In this document: positions 21,701 to 31,556 of the stretch, in pieces | Layout of the letters: the number at the start of each line of letters is the position of its first letter | Position numbering within the stretch: position 1 is the stretch's first letter | Source of the DNA: Glandiceps talaboti | Lineage: Eukaryota > Hemichordata > Enteropneusta > Spengelidae | Direction of reading: 5' to 3' | Length of the DNA: 64,000 nt | Assembly: GCF_964340395.1 (NCBI RefSeq) | Contig: NC_135562.1 | Span: 22,741,173 to 22,805,172 of the forward strand | The notes under the pieces: generated by a model | Seen by the model: the letters and a program-made list of their open reading frames with translations, nothing else | What the model was told of the DNA's origin: nothing | The model's database searches: none | Program-made: the position numbers and the translations under genes

Positions 21701-24355
21701 ACCAAACAATAGTATCAATATCAACCAAACAATAGTATCAATATCAACCAAACAATAGTAACAATATCAACCAAACAATAGTATCAATATCAACCAAACA
21801 ATAGTATCAATATCAACCAAACAATAGTATCAATATCAACCAAACAATAGTAACAATATCAACCAAACAATAGTATCAATATCAACCAAACAATAGTATC
21901 AATATCAACCAAACAATAGTAACAATATCAACCAAACAATAGTATCAATATTAACCAAACAATAGTATCAATACATGTATCAACCAAACAATAGTATCAA
22001 TATCAACCAAACAATAGTAACAATATCAACCAAACAATAGTATCAATATCAACCAAACAATAGTATCAATATCAACCAAACAATAGCATCAATATCAACC
22101 AAACAATAGTATCAATATTAACCAAACAATAGCATCAATATCAACCAAACAATAGCATCAATATCAACCAAACAATAGCATCAATATCAACCAAACAATA
22201 GTATCAATATCAACCAAACAATAATATCAATATCAACCAAACAATAGCATCAATATCAACCAAACAATAATAACAATATCAACCAAACAATAGTATCAAT
22301 ATCAACCAAACAATAGCATCAATATCAACCAAACAATAGCATCAATATCAACCAAACAATAGCATCAATATCAACCAAACAATAGTATCAATATCAACCA
22401 AACAATAATATCAATATCAACCAAACAATAGTATCAATATCAACCAAACAATAGTATGAATATCAACCAAACAATAGTAACAATATCAACCAAACAATAG
22501 TAACAATATCAACCAAACAATAGTATCAATATCAACCAAACAATAATATCAATATCAACCAAACAATAGTAACAATATCAACCAAACAATAGTAACAATA
22601 TCAACCAAACAATAGTATCAATATCAACCAAACAATAATATCAATATCAACCAAACAATAGTAACAATATCAACCAAACAATAGTATCAATATCAACCAA
22701 ACAATAGTATCAATATCAACCAAACAATAATAACAATATCAACCAAACAATAGTATCAATATCACCCAAACAATAGTATCAATATCAACCAAACAATAGT
22801 AACAATATCAACCAAACAATAGTAACAATATCAACCAAACAATAATATCAATATCAACCAAACAATAGTAACAATATCAACCAAACAATAGTATCAATAT
22901 CAACCAAACAATAATATCAATATCAACCAAACAATAGTAACAATATCAACCAAACAATAGTATCAATATCAACCAAACAATAATATCAATATCAACCAAA
23001 CAATAATATCAATATCAACCAAACAATAGTAACAATATCAACCAAACAATAGTATCAATATCAACCAAAGAATAGTATCAATATCAACCAAACAATAATA
23101 ACAATATCAACCAAACAATAGTATCAATATTAACCAAACAATAGTATCAATATCAACCAAACAATAATATCAATATCAACCAAACAATAGCATCAATATC
23201 AACCAAACAATAACATCAATATCAACCAAACAATAGCATCAATATCAACCAAACAATAACATCAATATCAACCAAACAATAGCATCAATATCAACCAAAC
23301 AATAGTATCAATATCAACCAAACAATAGCATCAATATCAACCAAACAATAGTATCAATATCAACCAAACAATAGTATCAATATTAACCAAACAATAGCAT
23401 CAATATCAACCAAACAATAGCATCAATATCAACCAAACAATAGCATCAATATCAACCAAACAATAGTATCAATATCAACCAAACAATAGTATCAATATCA
23501 ACCAAACAATAGTATCAATATCAACCAAACAATAGTATCAATATCAACCAAACAATAGTATCAATATCAACCAAACAATAGTATCAATATCAACCAAACA
23601 ATAGCATCAATATCAACCAAACAATAGTATCAATATCAACCAAACAATAGTATCAATATTAACCAAACAATAACATCAATATTAACCAAACAATAGTATC
23701 AATATCAACCAAACAATAGTATCAATATTAACCAAACAATAGTATCAATATTAACCAAACAATAGTATCAATATCAACCAAACAATAGTAACAATACACA
23801 ATATAGAGACTCTGCTAGTGTAAAGTTGACTTTTAGTGTTGATAGTTTGATATTAGTCCCAAATACATTTCTTCTTCTCATTTATAGCAACTATAAAATT
23901 TCTTTCATTTAATAGCAAACCCGAAACATTTTTGTTCAGACAAGGAAAGTTCAATGGACCTAAGGGGCCTTGTTACTTTGAGTCAAAGAGGTCATGACAT
24001 AGACTGACCTGGGTATATATCCCATACTTTTAATTCAGATTTGTTTCATTTTGGCTTGTGTGTGATAATATTCTTTACTTATCAATGTTGTAAATTTCTT
24101 GCTCACATTGATTTGTTTTACCAGGTGTGTTCAGAAGAAATCATGTCAGAGATATTAGATCGGTATTTGAAGTATAATGCACATGCTGCAAGCTACACCT
24201 GGAAGTATGATGGCACTAACCTTGAAATGGACAAAACATTGGAACAAAACAGTGTTTTAGATGAAGACGAAGAATTCTACAAACTCAGTATGAACGATGA
24301 TGAATTCTTGCCTGCCATTCATTTGTATTTCAATGATGATCTAACAGAAGCATAA
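18654..24355 (+). CDS. CYB5D1: CYB5D1, cytochrome b5 domain-containing protein, 4 coding exons
   Basis: Exons 18654-18771, 20062-20138, 20454-20672 and 24125-24355 join in frame to about 214 residues; the vertebrate protein is ~228. Hallmarks are [19 protein letters not shown], then GKVYDLT (cytochrome b5-like start), [16 protein letters not shown], the [12 protein letters not shown] block, [20 protein letters not shown] and the C-terminus FNDDLTE. These closely follow the animal CYB5D1 family. The canonical HPGG heme-ligand motif of microsomal b5 is not present; this is also true of the family. CYB5D1 has been tied to motile cilia and axonemal radial spokes. Intron 3 carries a 24-bp minisatellite of ~2.8 kb. 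A polyadenylation signal AATAAA follows at 24722. Exon order, phases and splice sites all agree. Confidence 0.95.
19142..19230. repeat. Short tandem duplication in intron 1
   Basis: The words TTTATTAATATTAAATATAAC and TTTTTTATAG recur two to three times. Low-complexity intronic repeat. Confidence 0.7.
19254..19326 (+). other. Possible cassette (poison) exon in CYB5D1 intron 1
   Basis: A 73-nt segment bounded by TAG and a consensus GTAAGT. Read in the phase left by exon 1 it is open for 24 codons (starts [12 protein letters not shown]). Its length is not a multiple of three, so joining to exon 2 creates ATG-TGA at the junction. It may be a regulated premature-stop exon, an exon of an unseen isoform, or a chance pair of splice sites. 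Confidence 0.3.
19518..19715. repeat. TTATCATTATTG / TTATTTG low-complexity tract
   Basis: Degenerate tandem repeat of TTATTGTTATCA and TTATTTGTTATTG words. A 63-codon frame across it is an artefact of composition. Confidence 0.9.
20062..20138 (+). CDS. CYB5D1: CYB5D1 coding exon 2
   Basis: Acceptor TTTCCTACCAG and donor GAT|GTAAGT. Encodes [15 protein letters not shown] then [11 protein letters not shown], the central b5-like segment. The His of SHWFD is the most likely heme contact by position, an inference from the family. Confidence 0.95.
20454..20672 (+). CDS. CYB5D1: CYB5D1 coding exon 3
   Basis: 73 codons in phase 0 between ATATATTTCAG and GAG|GTTGGT. Contains [29 protein letters not shown] and [14 protein letters not shown], all family-conserved. 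The donor GTTGGT is weaker than those of exons 1 and 2 and precedes the array-bearing intron. Confidence 0.95.
20856..20950. repeat. 32-bp direct repeat, 3 copies
   Basis: ACTCCTGGTTACTACCGTAT followed by TACTAGTCATAA occurs three times in tandem. CYB5D1 intron 3. Confidence 0.92.
21004..23796. repeat. 24-bp minisatellite, ~116 copies, CYB5D1 intron 3
   Basis: Tandem 24-bp unit built on CAATATCAACCAAACAATAG plus TATC, varying chiefly at one triplet (TATC/TAAC/CATC) and at CAACC/CACCC/TAACC. Around 21540-21960 the variants recur every three units, giving a 72-bp higher-order period. The tract is strand-asymmetric: nearly free of G apart from the TAG of each unit. No coding role is seen. Confidence 0.97.
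24125..24355 (+). CDS. CYB5D1: CYB5D1 coding exon 4 (C-terminus)
   Basis: Acceptor GATTTGTTTTACCAG, phase 0. Encodes [40 protein letters not shown], an acidic EDEEF stretch and the terminal [12 protein letters not shown] before TAA. Very close to the conserved family C-terminus. Confidence 0.95.
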   Translation: MCSEEIMSEILDRYLKYNAHAASYTWKYDGTNLEMDKTLEQNSVLDEDEEFYKLSMNDDEFLPAIHLYFNDDLTEA

Positions 24356-25112
24356 CAATGTACCTTCTTCAGATTACTCACAGCGTCAACCCCCAGTTTT
24401 CCTTGCAATAGTTGTATCACCCTGTTGTTTTGTATGCTGGGTCAATCCATCCATAAGAGATTCAGGGGGGAACAGCTTATTGTATGAAATGTATGACTGA
24501 TGTGAAATGGACATACTAATAATCATTCAGCATAGATTATCTGTCTGTTTCTGTGTCTACACTTAACTCCTGTAAATATTCCTTGATGTGAAATTCATGA
24601 CAATAGTATATGTAGAAATTGAATATCTTTGATGATAGTTAATTTGAAATGACTTTCTATTTTGTTGTTAATATTTGCATATATATATCCAAGTTTTGTT
24701 ATATATGGTAAGACAGACATGAATAAAATGTTTCTATTCCTAATTATTCTACTCCTGCCATTTATTTAAAGATTCCATGAAGAATTTGACAACCAGAGGA
24801 AATAGTATGAGGAGCAAACATACCCCATAACATCACCACAATACTGCCCTCTATGGATGTTTTTTGTCAAAATACAGGAACATTTTTCAAATAAATACTG
24901 CTCCCTAGTAACAAATGACTGGCCCATAATGATGGGGTCAAATAAACATCACCTGCTAGTTGTGTCTTGGTCAGTAAAGCTGTATAAATGAGAAACTGGT
25001 AGGAGAGAGATTTTTATGTGAAGAATTTAATCTTATATGTAGGTTAGTGGCTATGCAAATGACAAGCTCTCAAGGTAGTTGAAGTGTACAGGATTGTACT
25101 ATTAGTGTGTAC
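24356..25112 (+). other. CYB5D1 3' UTR and flank
   Basis: 3' UTR to about 24745, with AATAAA at 24722-24727. The remaining sequence to 25112 is unique and shows no exon. Confidence 0.65.
24722..24727 (+). terminator. Polyadenylation signal of CYB5D1
   Basis: AATAAA 367 nt after the stop codon. It is the best candidate for the transcript end. Confidence 0.65.
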
Positions 25113-25122
25113 CAGGGGTTAT

Positions 25123-25372
25123 GGACTGTTGACAGTCGTCCATGCCTTTTTGCTACGTTTTATGTACAATTAAAGTCGTTGCCTCGCTCCGATCTGGAGC
25201 AACACTATAACCACGTACTGATCAACCAGTGCTGAGGCATGAGTGTCCTTCGTGCCTTCCGCAATCACAGTTCCTATCAGTACGCATTAGTATTCAGTGC
25301 TACGGAGCGAGGCGACAACTTTGATTTAGATGAAACGTAGCAAAAAAGGCACGAATGACTGTCGACAGTCTA
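25123..25372. mobile_element. Foldback MITE, 250 bp, with 10-bp direct repeats
   Basis: Arms GGACTGTTGACAGTC..., CCTTTTTGCTACGTTT and GTTGCCTCGCTCCG face complements CGGAGCGAGGCGACAAC, AAACGTAGCAAAAAAGGC and GACTGTCGACAGTC. CAGGGGTTAT lies immediately left (25113-25122) and right (25373-25382), a 10-bp target duplication. Long arms with a 9-10-bp duplication suggest a Mutator-like element, an inference. Confidence 0.87.
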
Positions 25373-25563
25373 CAGGGGTTATAACTTTACAACATTATAG
25401 CATATTTGTAGAAGGCATTGTTATCAATGTTAAATATTAGATATTGTTATATAATCTGTACAAACAAAATGATAAATAAATAAATAGAGAAGTGCAAACA
25501 CACTATTTTCAAATATTTACCAATCAAATAGCCATATTAGATGTAACAATCTGCTGTCAGCAT

Positions 25564-25936
25564 AGACTCTCTCACAGTCCTCGGAACTTCGCTTTACTAA
25601 AATCGACGCTAAATGAATTATTTTGTATGTACCGATACCATCTACATAACGTACTCCATCGTACTCGAACAACCTTGTACTGTGCGCCCTCATCGACCAC
25701 ATAGAGATATATGTTCGTTGACGTGTGACTGCGACGCTCCGTGTTATCGGGGCTTCGCGATAACACGGAGCGTCGCAGTCACACGTCAACGAATGGTTAT
25801 CTCTATCATGGTCGATGAGGGCGCACAGTACAAGGATATTCGAGTACGGTTAATTAGCTGGCATCGGTACATACAAAATAATTCGTTTAACTTTAATTTT
25901 AGTAAAGCGAAGCTCCGAGGGCTGTAAGAGAGTCTA
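25564..25936. mobile_element. Nearly perfect 373-bp hairpin element
   Basis: The two halves are complementary around a ~8-base loop (GGGCTTCG near 25750-25757). The inner ~34 bp each side of the loop are perfect; outward the arms diverge and include small indels (about 25610-25700 versus 25800-25890). Ends are TAGACTCTCTCACAG and CTGTAAGAGAGTCTA. Frames on both strands mirror each other because of the palindrome and are not genes. A foldback transposon is likely; no clear target duplication is seen. Confidence 0.88.
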
Positions 25937-26000
25937 CATCATACCATGGTATAAAAAAACTGTCAATTATGTTTATTTAATTGAAAATCAATCATGTATG
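25937..26000. other. Spacer between foldback element and LTR element
   Basis: Unique sequence ending in TATG (25997-26000), the left target-site duplication of the LTR element. Confidence 0.7.
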
Positions 26001-26435
26001 TGTGACCGGGGTCACTAAATAACTGCGGCAAAGAGACGTGTTTCACTCAATCTCTAACAAGACTTTATTCACACTCACGTGTAGACAATAGACGACTAGA
26101 AAAACCTACAATGAATATACAAAAAAAGAAAAGCATACGTAGGTTTACACAACTCAAAGCAGATACATAAGGCGAACAATAATTCATTAAATAGGACTAA
26201 TAAAAGTAACACAAGTATAATGAATTATAAATAGTACATAAACTCTTACCCCGCACGTAGGCTAGACCGAGAGGGACATTGAGTGACACTACCTACGGCA
26301 AGGCGCCCGTTCTGGAAGTGTCACGTCTGGGGTGTGGCTCGCCTTATAAAGCTCATTTGAATGTAAAATATCCAAACTTACACCTGTCGAACACAACAAG
26401 TGACCAATCGAGAGAACGAGAAATCTTGGCTCACA
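26001..26435 (-). repeat. 3' LTR (left copy)
   Basis: 435 bp, minus-strand start TGTGAGCCAAGATTTCTC, end CCCCGGTCACA. Differs from the right copy near 26139-26142 (GTAGG versus GAAAG in the right copy). Confidence 0.93.
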
Positions 26436-26552
26436 TTCTCTCCCACTTAAATTCTGCTGTCTCGGCAGATTACTCAACAAAATTTAAACTTACAACAATA
26501 ACAAAACAAAACTTATATACACTACGTTAGGGGTTAGATTTTTTTTCTCTAG

Positions 26553-27061
26553 TTATTTATTATTAGTTTTCAACCAACCCTTGAGGATTACTTCTCCTAA
26601 AGTTGATCCTAGATTAGTCAGTACATTTCCTAGTTCAATTACCGAAGGTTGAGGATTACTATGTTCTATATTGTCAACTACTTGGGACTGTTGGAGAACA
26701 GAACGGGGTAGATGGTACGGATTACTATGTTTACCAGCAGTACTACGTGAACTGCGTCTCAAAGGTATATTATGACTATCAGTCAGCTGAACTTCGTGTT
26801 GATCATCGATATGTGAATTTTTAGTGGGGTGTGTATGATTAGAGGTTTCAGTTACAGTATAATTAGGAGTGGTTTTATTATAGTCAATTAAGTCTGACTC
26901 GATAACAGTTTCTCTAGGTTTTGAATGAACATCAGGTAATGAAATATCGTCACGTGGTATACGTAAGACATACGTTTCGTCATCGTCACTGTCAGTCTCA
27001 CTTTTGTCAAGTTTGTTAGTCGGTACAGGGACGTCCAATTCATCCTGCCGACTACGCCAAA
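26553..27061 (-). pseudogene. Remnant tail of Gypsy-type Pol polyprotein
   Basis: An open minus-strand frame fills the remaining interior and even reads back into the right LTR (first Met at 27107). Its C-terminal part contains the basic motif RRSSRSTAGKHSNPYHLPRS, typical of the tail after integrase in many animal Gypsy elements. An acidic stretch (ETDSDDDETY) precedes it. No catalytic domain is present. The upstream boundary is probably a deletion that joined the leader near the primer-binding site to the pol 3' end. Confidence 0.75.
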
Positions 27062-27496
27062 TGTGACCGGGGTCACTAAATAACTGCGGCAAAGAGACGT
27101 GTTTCACTCAATCTCTAACAAGACTTTATTCACACTCACGTGTAGACAATAGACGACTAGAAAAACCTACAATGAATATACAAAAAAAGAAAAGCATACG
27201 AAAGTTTACACAACTCAAAGCAGATACATAAGGCGAACAATAATTCATTAAATAGGACTAATAAAAGTAACACAAGTATAATGAATTATAAATAGTACAT
27301 AAACTCTTACCCCGCACGTAGGCTAGACCGAGAGGGACATTGAGTGACACTACCTACGGCAAGGCGCCCGTTCTGGAAGTGTCACGTCTGGGGTGTGGCT
27401 CGCCTTATAAAGCTCATTTGAATGTAAAATATCCAAACTTACACCTGTCGAACACAACAAGTGACCAATCGAGAGAACGAGAAATCTTGGCTCACA
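27062..27496 (-). repeat. 5' LTR (right copy)
   Basis: 435 bp, near-identical to the left copy. Followed on the right by TATG (27497-27500). By position it would hold the element's promoter. Confidence 0.93.
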
Positions 27497-27500
27497 TATG

Positions 27501-28190
27501 AAATATGTAGTTTTCTAAATATAATGTGTGTGTGATAGAACAGCATCTTTTTATTCTCTGTATTACCCTGTGCGAAAACCAAACAGAAAATTGTGGCAAC
27601 AAAAGTAGGTGTTCAACATTGACGTAAAAAAAATCCGGATATCTCAAAGAAGGAAAGAAAAATAAAGTTGCCAGCATAGGCAAAGGAGAAAAAAACAATT
27701 CACTGACAAGCAGTTGGGGAAAAAATAATGACTCTCCAATCTTCCAAGCCACCCCCCCCCCCCCAGGATATCGAATGGTCTACCCCTAATCACGTGACAA
27801 CATTAGCACCTTCGACATTCGCGCCAAAGAAAATTTACGAAGAGATTGTAGCCGCAGAACTTATAAGGTAACCTTTCCTGCTTGTGATAAAATAACTTTT
27901 ATATATAATTTTTTTTGAAAATAGACGTGTGTGGGGTTTCTCATACTACTCTATACGTTCGCCAAGTCGCCAAATGCGAAAAAAATACCTTGCTTTTTCA
28001 TATTTTATAATGTACACGACATCAAACAACATGCCCTAAACTTTAGGAACAATAACACCATATCTAGTTCATTTGATAACCGTTGGCTCTTTTTCACCAC
28101 AACACTGACCAAAATTGACGCGAATATTATGTATGTCATGCCTGCAGTACGTGTTTGTATATTAGAGAGTTTCGGCTGCACGTTCAACGT
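27501..28190. other. Unique stretch without recognised gene
   Basis: Contains a poly-C run at 27753-27764. No exon is supported on either strand. Confidence 0.5.
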
Positions 28191-28299
28191 GTACGCGCAC
28201 GTGTGACGTAGATTTTGTGCTACTCCGTCGCAATTTTGACCTACTTCTCTGCGTTACTATTTTCGCGGGCGTTTCGAACGTGGCGACGGCTGTTTATAT
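28190..28299 (+). promoter_or_regulatory. CpG-rich possible promoter and noncoding first exon
   Basis: A local CpG-rich patch (TTTTCGCGGGCGTTTCGAAC, GTGGCGACGGC) ends at TTTATAT|GTAAGT, a consensus donor at 28300. It could be the 5' UTR exon for the candidate coding exons at 30346 and 36384. Evidence is compositional plus the donor only. Confidence 0.3.
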
Positions 28300-28356
28300 G
28301 TAAGTAAACAACGTGGAATTTCTTTTAAATGTTTTTTGTAAAATCATCACAAATAT

Positions 28357-28865
28357 AATCAGGTGGTGTTGCTGTCATTGCCAAGAAAAATCTCAAGTTT
28401 AATGTGAACAAAACATCTTCCTTCAAGACTTTTGAGGTACTAGATGGAAATATGAATCTGGCATCGACAATTCGTCTGATTGTCATTTATCGACCTCCGT
28501 ATTCGCATAAAAGCTGTAAGTGGACAGTAACTGATTTTCTTGATGAATTTGCAACCGTTATTGAAGGCATCATTCACGCAAGAGGCCATCTTGTCATTGC
28601 TGGGGATTTTAACATACATACCGATGACCCTAGCAATAATGATGCCACACATTTTAACGACTTTCTACACTTTGGAGCAACATGTTATTGTTAAGTTTCC
28701 GACGACACATGAAAGGACATACACTGGATCTCATTATAACCAGAACATCGGACGTGTGCGTTCACAACTTCACCAGTGGCTTTTACCATCAGACCATACA
28801 TCGTTACATTTTGACATTCCACTTAATTTGACGCTTATGTCTTATGTCGTCAATTTCGGTCGGTT
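28357..28865 (+). pseudogene. LINE endonuclease fragment (L2/CR1-like), frameshifted
   Basis: Encodes pieces of an apurinic-like endonuclease of a non-LTR retrotransposon: GGVAVIAKKN, LIVIYRPPYSHKS, ARGHLVIAGDFNIHTDDPSN, QHVIVKFPTTHERTYTGSH and LPSDHTSLHFDI. The GDFN, THE.T and SDH blocks are the family hallmarks. The frame shifts near 28670-28690, between the GDFNIH and QHV blocks. No reverse transcriptase follows directly, so it is a 5' fragment and dead. Confidence 0.9.
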
Positions 28866-30345
28866 TTTCGCTCAAAATTTACAAAATTGATGGGGTCTTG
28901 ATTTTTTAAAAATGGCGTCGTAAGAAAAGGACTACATCCAAATGTTTTTCGGTAGAAAGAGAGTGATTTGACCCAAGTTTGAAAATAAACTTGTTTGACA
29001 AGCGATGTGACAAGGCTAGCTGCAATAATCGTAGCTCAGGATGTATAGGCGTACACGGTGTTTCAACGCATCTTCTCGGCGGACGGAGAAACCTCTTATC
29101 CAGAGCTACAATAATTGTTGCGTTTGCTACACTGAAATCTGGCTTGGCCAAGTTGGGCTCTTGTACTGAAATTTTATTTGCCATCCTAACAAGATAGGAT
29201 TGATACATGTATGAATATAAAATAATCTATAAATCTTGCCTCGAAGTGTCAAGCAGGGTTTGTGAGAGAATGGATTTGTTGTACCGTCATTCGTGAGTTT
29301 GTAGCAAGTACTGAAGTACAAGTAGGTTTACAATGTATAATATCTCAATAGGGCCATGGTTACAACAAGCCAAGATTGGCTGATTCAAGCGAGTTCACTC
29401 AAGATAATCTTAATTCCATTCACAACTTGTAGTTATTGAAGTGTTGTTTAACATGCGTAGTCTTGATTTTACAAGGAACTAAACCTGTGATGAACGCTAA
29501 TTAAAGTACGACCTTTTAGCACAGTGTCTTCGGACGCATGAGTTAAGAACATCGGGACGACTGCATTCATCACCCGTACTAGCACATTACCCGTTTATCA
29601 GCCCTTAATGTAAATGTTCAACAAATCTTTCCCTGTTCTTCCTTTGTACTCTTTAACCCTGTCAAATATTGGTTATCCTAGTAGATTTAAATGAGACTAG
29701 TAACTTTTACTCTGGTCTTTTTACTCACTCTTTCACATTCACTCAGTGCATACCGTACGTTTGCTGTTCACGCTAGCTAGTTGTGTTGGGACTCCGTTGA
29801 TCATCGTCGCGTCGCTAACGCTAACCACAGCTTCTTTTACTGCAGTGTCAACAAATCACTGTGTGAAAGTCCATCATTTCTCTTGTACTACCCAATTATA
29901 GTTTTTAGGACTTCTTGTTGAGGAAGTTGTATGTGTGAGTTACCCTGTAGTTTTTCTGTGTTGCCGCAAACTTTGCGGCAGTTGTAATGATTCGCCATGA
30001 TTGATGAGGCTGTTGTTATCTGAAACGTACTCTTTAAGAGACGGACTTTGATTGGTCAGATTATCATGACATCATTGCATATGAATATGTATTACGTATG
30101 TGTGAGATACAAATTTGACAGCCGTAAAATGCCAAGAGTTTTATTTCAAAATGTAGTGGTAGAAATAATAACTCTGGTTTGTGAGAATGACACTACGGTG
30201 ACTTAATAATGGCTAATGTATTCATTGAAAGAAGCAAAGTTAAACACTTTCTGAGATTCACTGATTCAGTGGCTGAATGTTTGAATTTGCTGCAATAGTA
30301 GTACATGTGTATAAATTTTATCATTTATTATTTATGTCTACACAG
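28866..30345. other. Unique stretch; contains a small inverted motif
   Basis: An inverted pair GCTGCAATAATCGTAGC (29019-29035) and GCTACAATAATTGTTGC (29104-29120) resembles the ends of the TIR element at 16427. Otherwise no gene or repeat is recognised. Confidence 0.45.
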
Positions 30346-30406
30346 ATGTCGGTAATGAAGATTATTATGAAGTATTTAAGGAAATTAATAAAACGAAAAA
30401 AAAAAG
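30346..30406 (+). CDS. Candidate small coding exon (gene unidentified)
   Basis: Bounded by TTTATGTCTACACAG and AAAAAG|GTAAGT. Read from its first bases (ATG) it encodes a basic peptide MSVMKIIMKYLRKLIKRKKK plus one base. That phase is what the next candidate exon (36384) needs. A second open frame (VGNEDYYEVFKEINKTKKK) exists but does not join to it. Not recognised as a family; support is splice sites and phase only. Confidence 0.3.
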
Positions 30407-30494
30407 GTAAGTATTATGTTGCACAATATGTAACTCATTTTTAGACTTAGAACAACTGATCTTCTTAGGTTCATTAGTGATAGGCATGGCAAAG

Positions 30495-30519
30495 TGTCTG
30501 TCTGTCTGTCTGTCTGTAA
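30495..30519. repeat. (CTGT)n microsatellite
   Basis: Short tandem GTCT/CTGT tract. Confidence 0.8.
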
Positions 30520-31135
30520 ATGCAATCTGCTTTTCTGTTATTGTCACCTCTAGTTCTAGTGTTCTAAACAGTGTACAAAGCTGGGAAAGTTTTAGGCCAA
30601 TTGTACTGATTTTGACCTAGGGAAATGAAGCTTGTTAGCCCGTTTAAACATTAGAAATGAGGATATTTGTAGCAGACATTAGCATTACTTCCAACAATAT
30701 AATTATTTTACCTGTGACATTGAAAGTACAGGCAGAAGATAATTTCTAGACAACATTTTCTTCAGAACTAAAAAAGTACTGATCATCATAAAATAATGTC
30801 CGGGTTAATATCAAAGTACAAACTGATGTTCATTGGGAAACCATATTGAAATGACAATAAAGTTGATTTAGGTGTGACGGTAATCAGGCTATATTTAATA
30901 AAATATCAGTCATCATAGAATGAAAAGAATAAATGTGATTGGCTAAAATTTATTGGATATCTGATGGTTGTTATGTATATCTCAATGGATAAAAAACAAA
31001 CACTGATTTGTTTGCGATAGACTTCCATGGTAACATTTAAAATAGCACCAGTCATAGAATATATCAATGTATGTTAATTCCGAGTTTGTTAAGGGTCAAT
31101 TAATGTCAAACTTCCAATCAGAATGATGCGAGAAA
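30520..31135. other. Unique stretch, nothing recognised
   Basis: AT-rich intronic or intergenic sequence without supported features. Confidence 0.5.
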
Positions 31136-31556
31136 ATGAGACAGAAAACAAAACTGAGTACGTACCAACAGTTTAAAGGAGAGTATAAAACTGAAAAATA
31201 TGTGTTGTTAAATCTGTCACAGAGTGAACGTTCATTAATGGCACAATTTCGCTCCGGTGTATTGCCTCTCCGTATCGAAACTGGTAGGTTTCGTCATGAA
31301 CCGGTTGAAAAGGAGAGTGTGTGAGCTTTGTGATGATACAGATACTGTAGAAGATGAAAGTCATTTCCTCTTTCACTGTAAATTTTATTCAGATCTTCGA
31401 GCTTTGTATTTTGATTTCTTTGACGTGGCGACCTACAATATTCTTCCTATTGGTGATAAGTTTAAGCTATTACTTCAGGATAATTTGAAAGCTACGGCCA
31501 AATTTATTGAAGTGGCATTTCTTAAACGCAAAAACTGTTTATTCAGGTTAAGTTGA
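31136..31556 (+). pseudogene. LINE ORF2 C-terminal fragment, frameshifted
   Basis: First half encodes KLSTYQQFKGEYKTEKYVLL, then LMAQFRSGVLPLRIETGRFR. After a frameshift near 31295-31320 it continues CELCDDTDTVEDESHFLFHC and a helical tail ending CLFRLS. The C-x2-C...H-x4-C pattern after the RIETGRF block is characteristic of the region downstream of reverse transcriptase in several invertebrate LINEs. The same block layout (HIETGRY, CPVCKQG, EHFLLCC) is seen in the minus-strand LINE near 38100. A dead fragment. Confidence 0.88.

Larger units (their letters stand above)
26001..27496 (-). mobile_element. Internally deleted LTR retrotransposon, Ty3/Gypsy-like
   Basis: Two 435-bp LTRs (26001-26435 and 27062-27496) begin TG and end CA on the minus strand and are flanked by the 4-bp duplication TATG. 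They appear to differ by about two or three bases, so the insertion is young. Minus orientation is shown by the primer-binding-like TGGCGTAGTCGGCAGGAT next to the right LTR and by a purine tract (AAGTGGGAGAGAA) next to the left LTR. Only ~626 bp of interior remain, so gag, protease, reverse transcriptase, RNase H and the integrase core are gone. It can move only with help from an intact relative. Confidence 0.93.

Noticed and set aside
21004-23796. CRISPR-like array
   Set aside because: Contiguous 24-bp tandem units without unique spacers, in an intron of a eukaryotic gene.
25517-25927. Overlapping frames on both strands
   Set aside because: They are mirror images created by the 373-bp palindrome.
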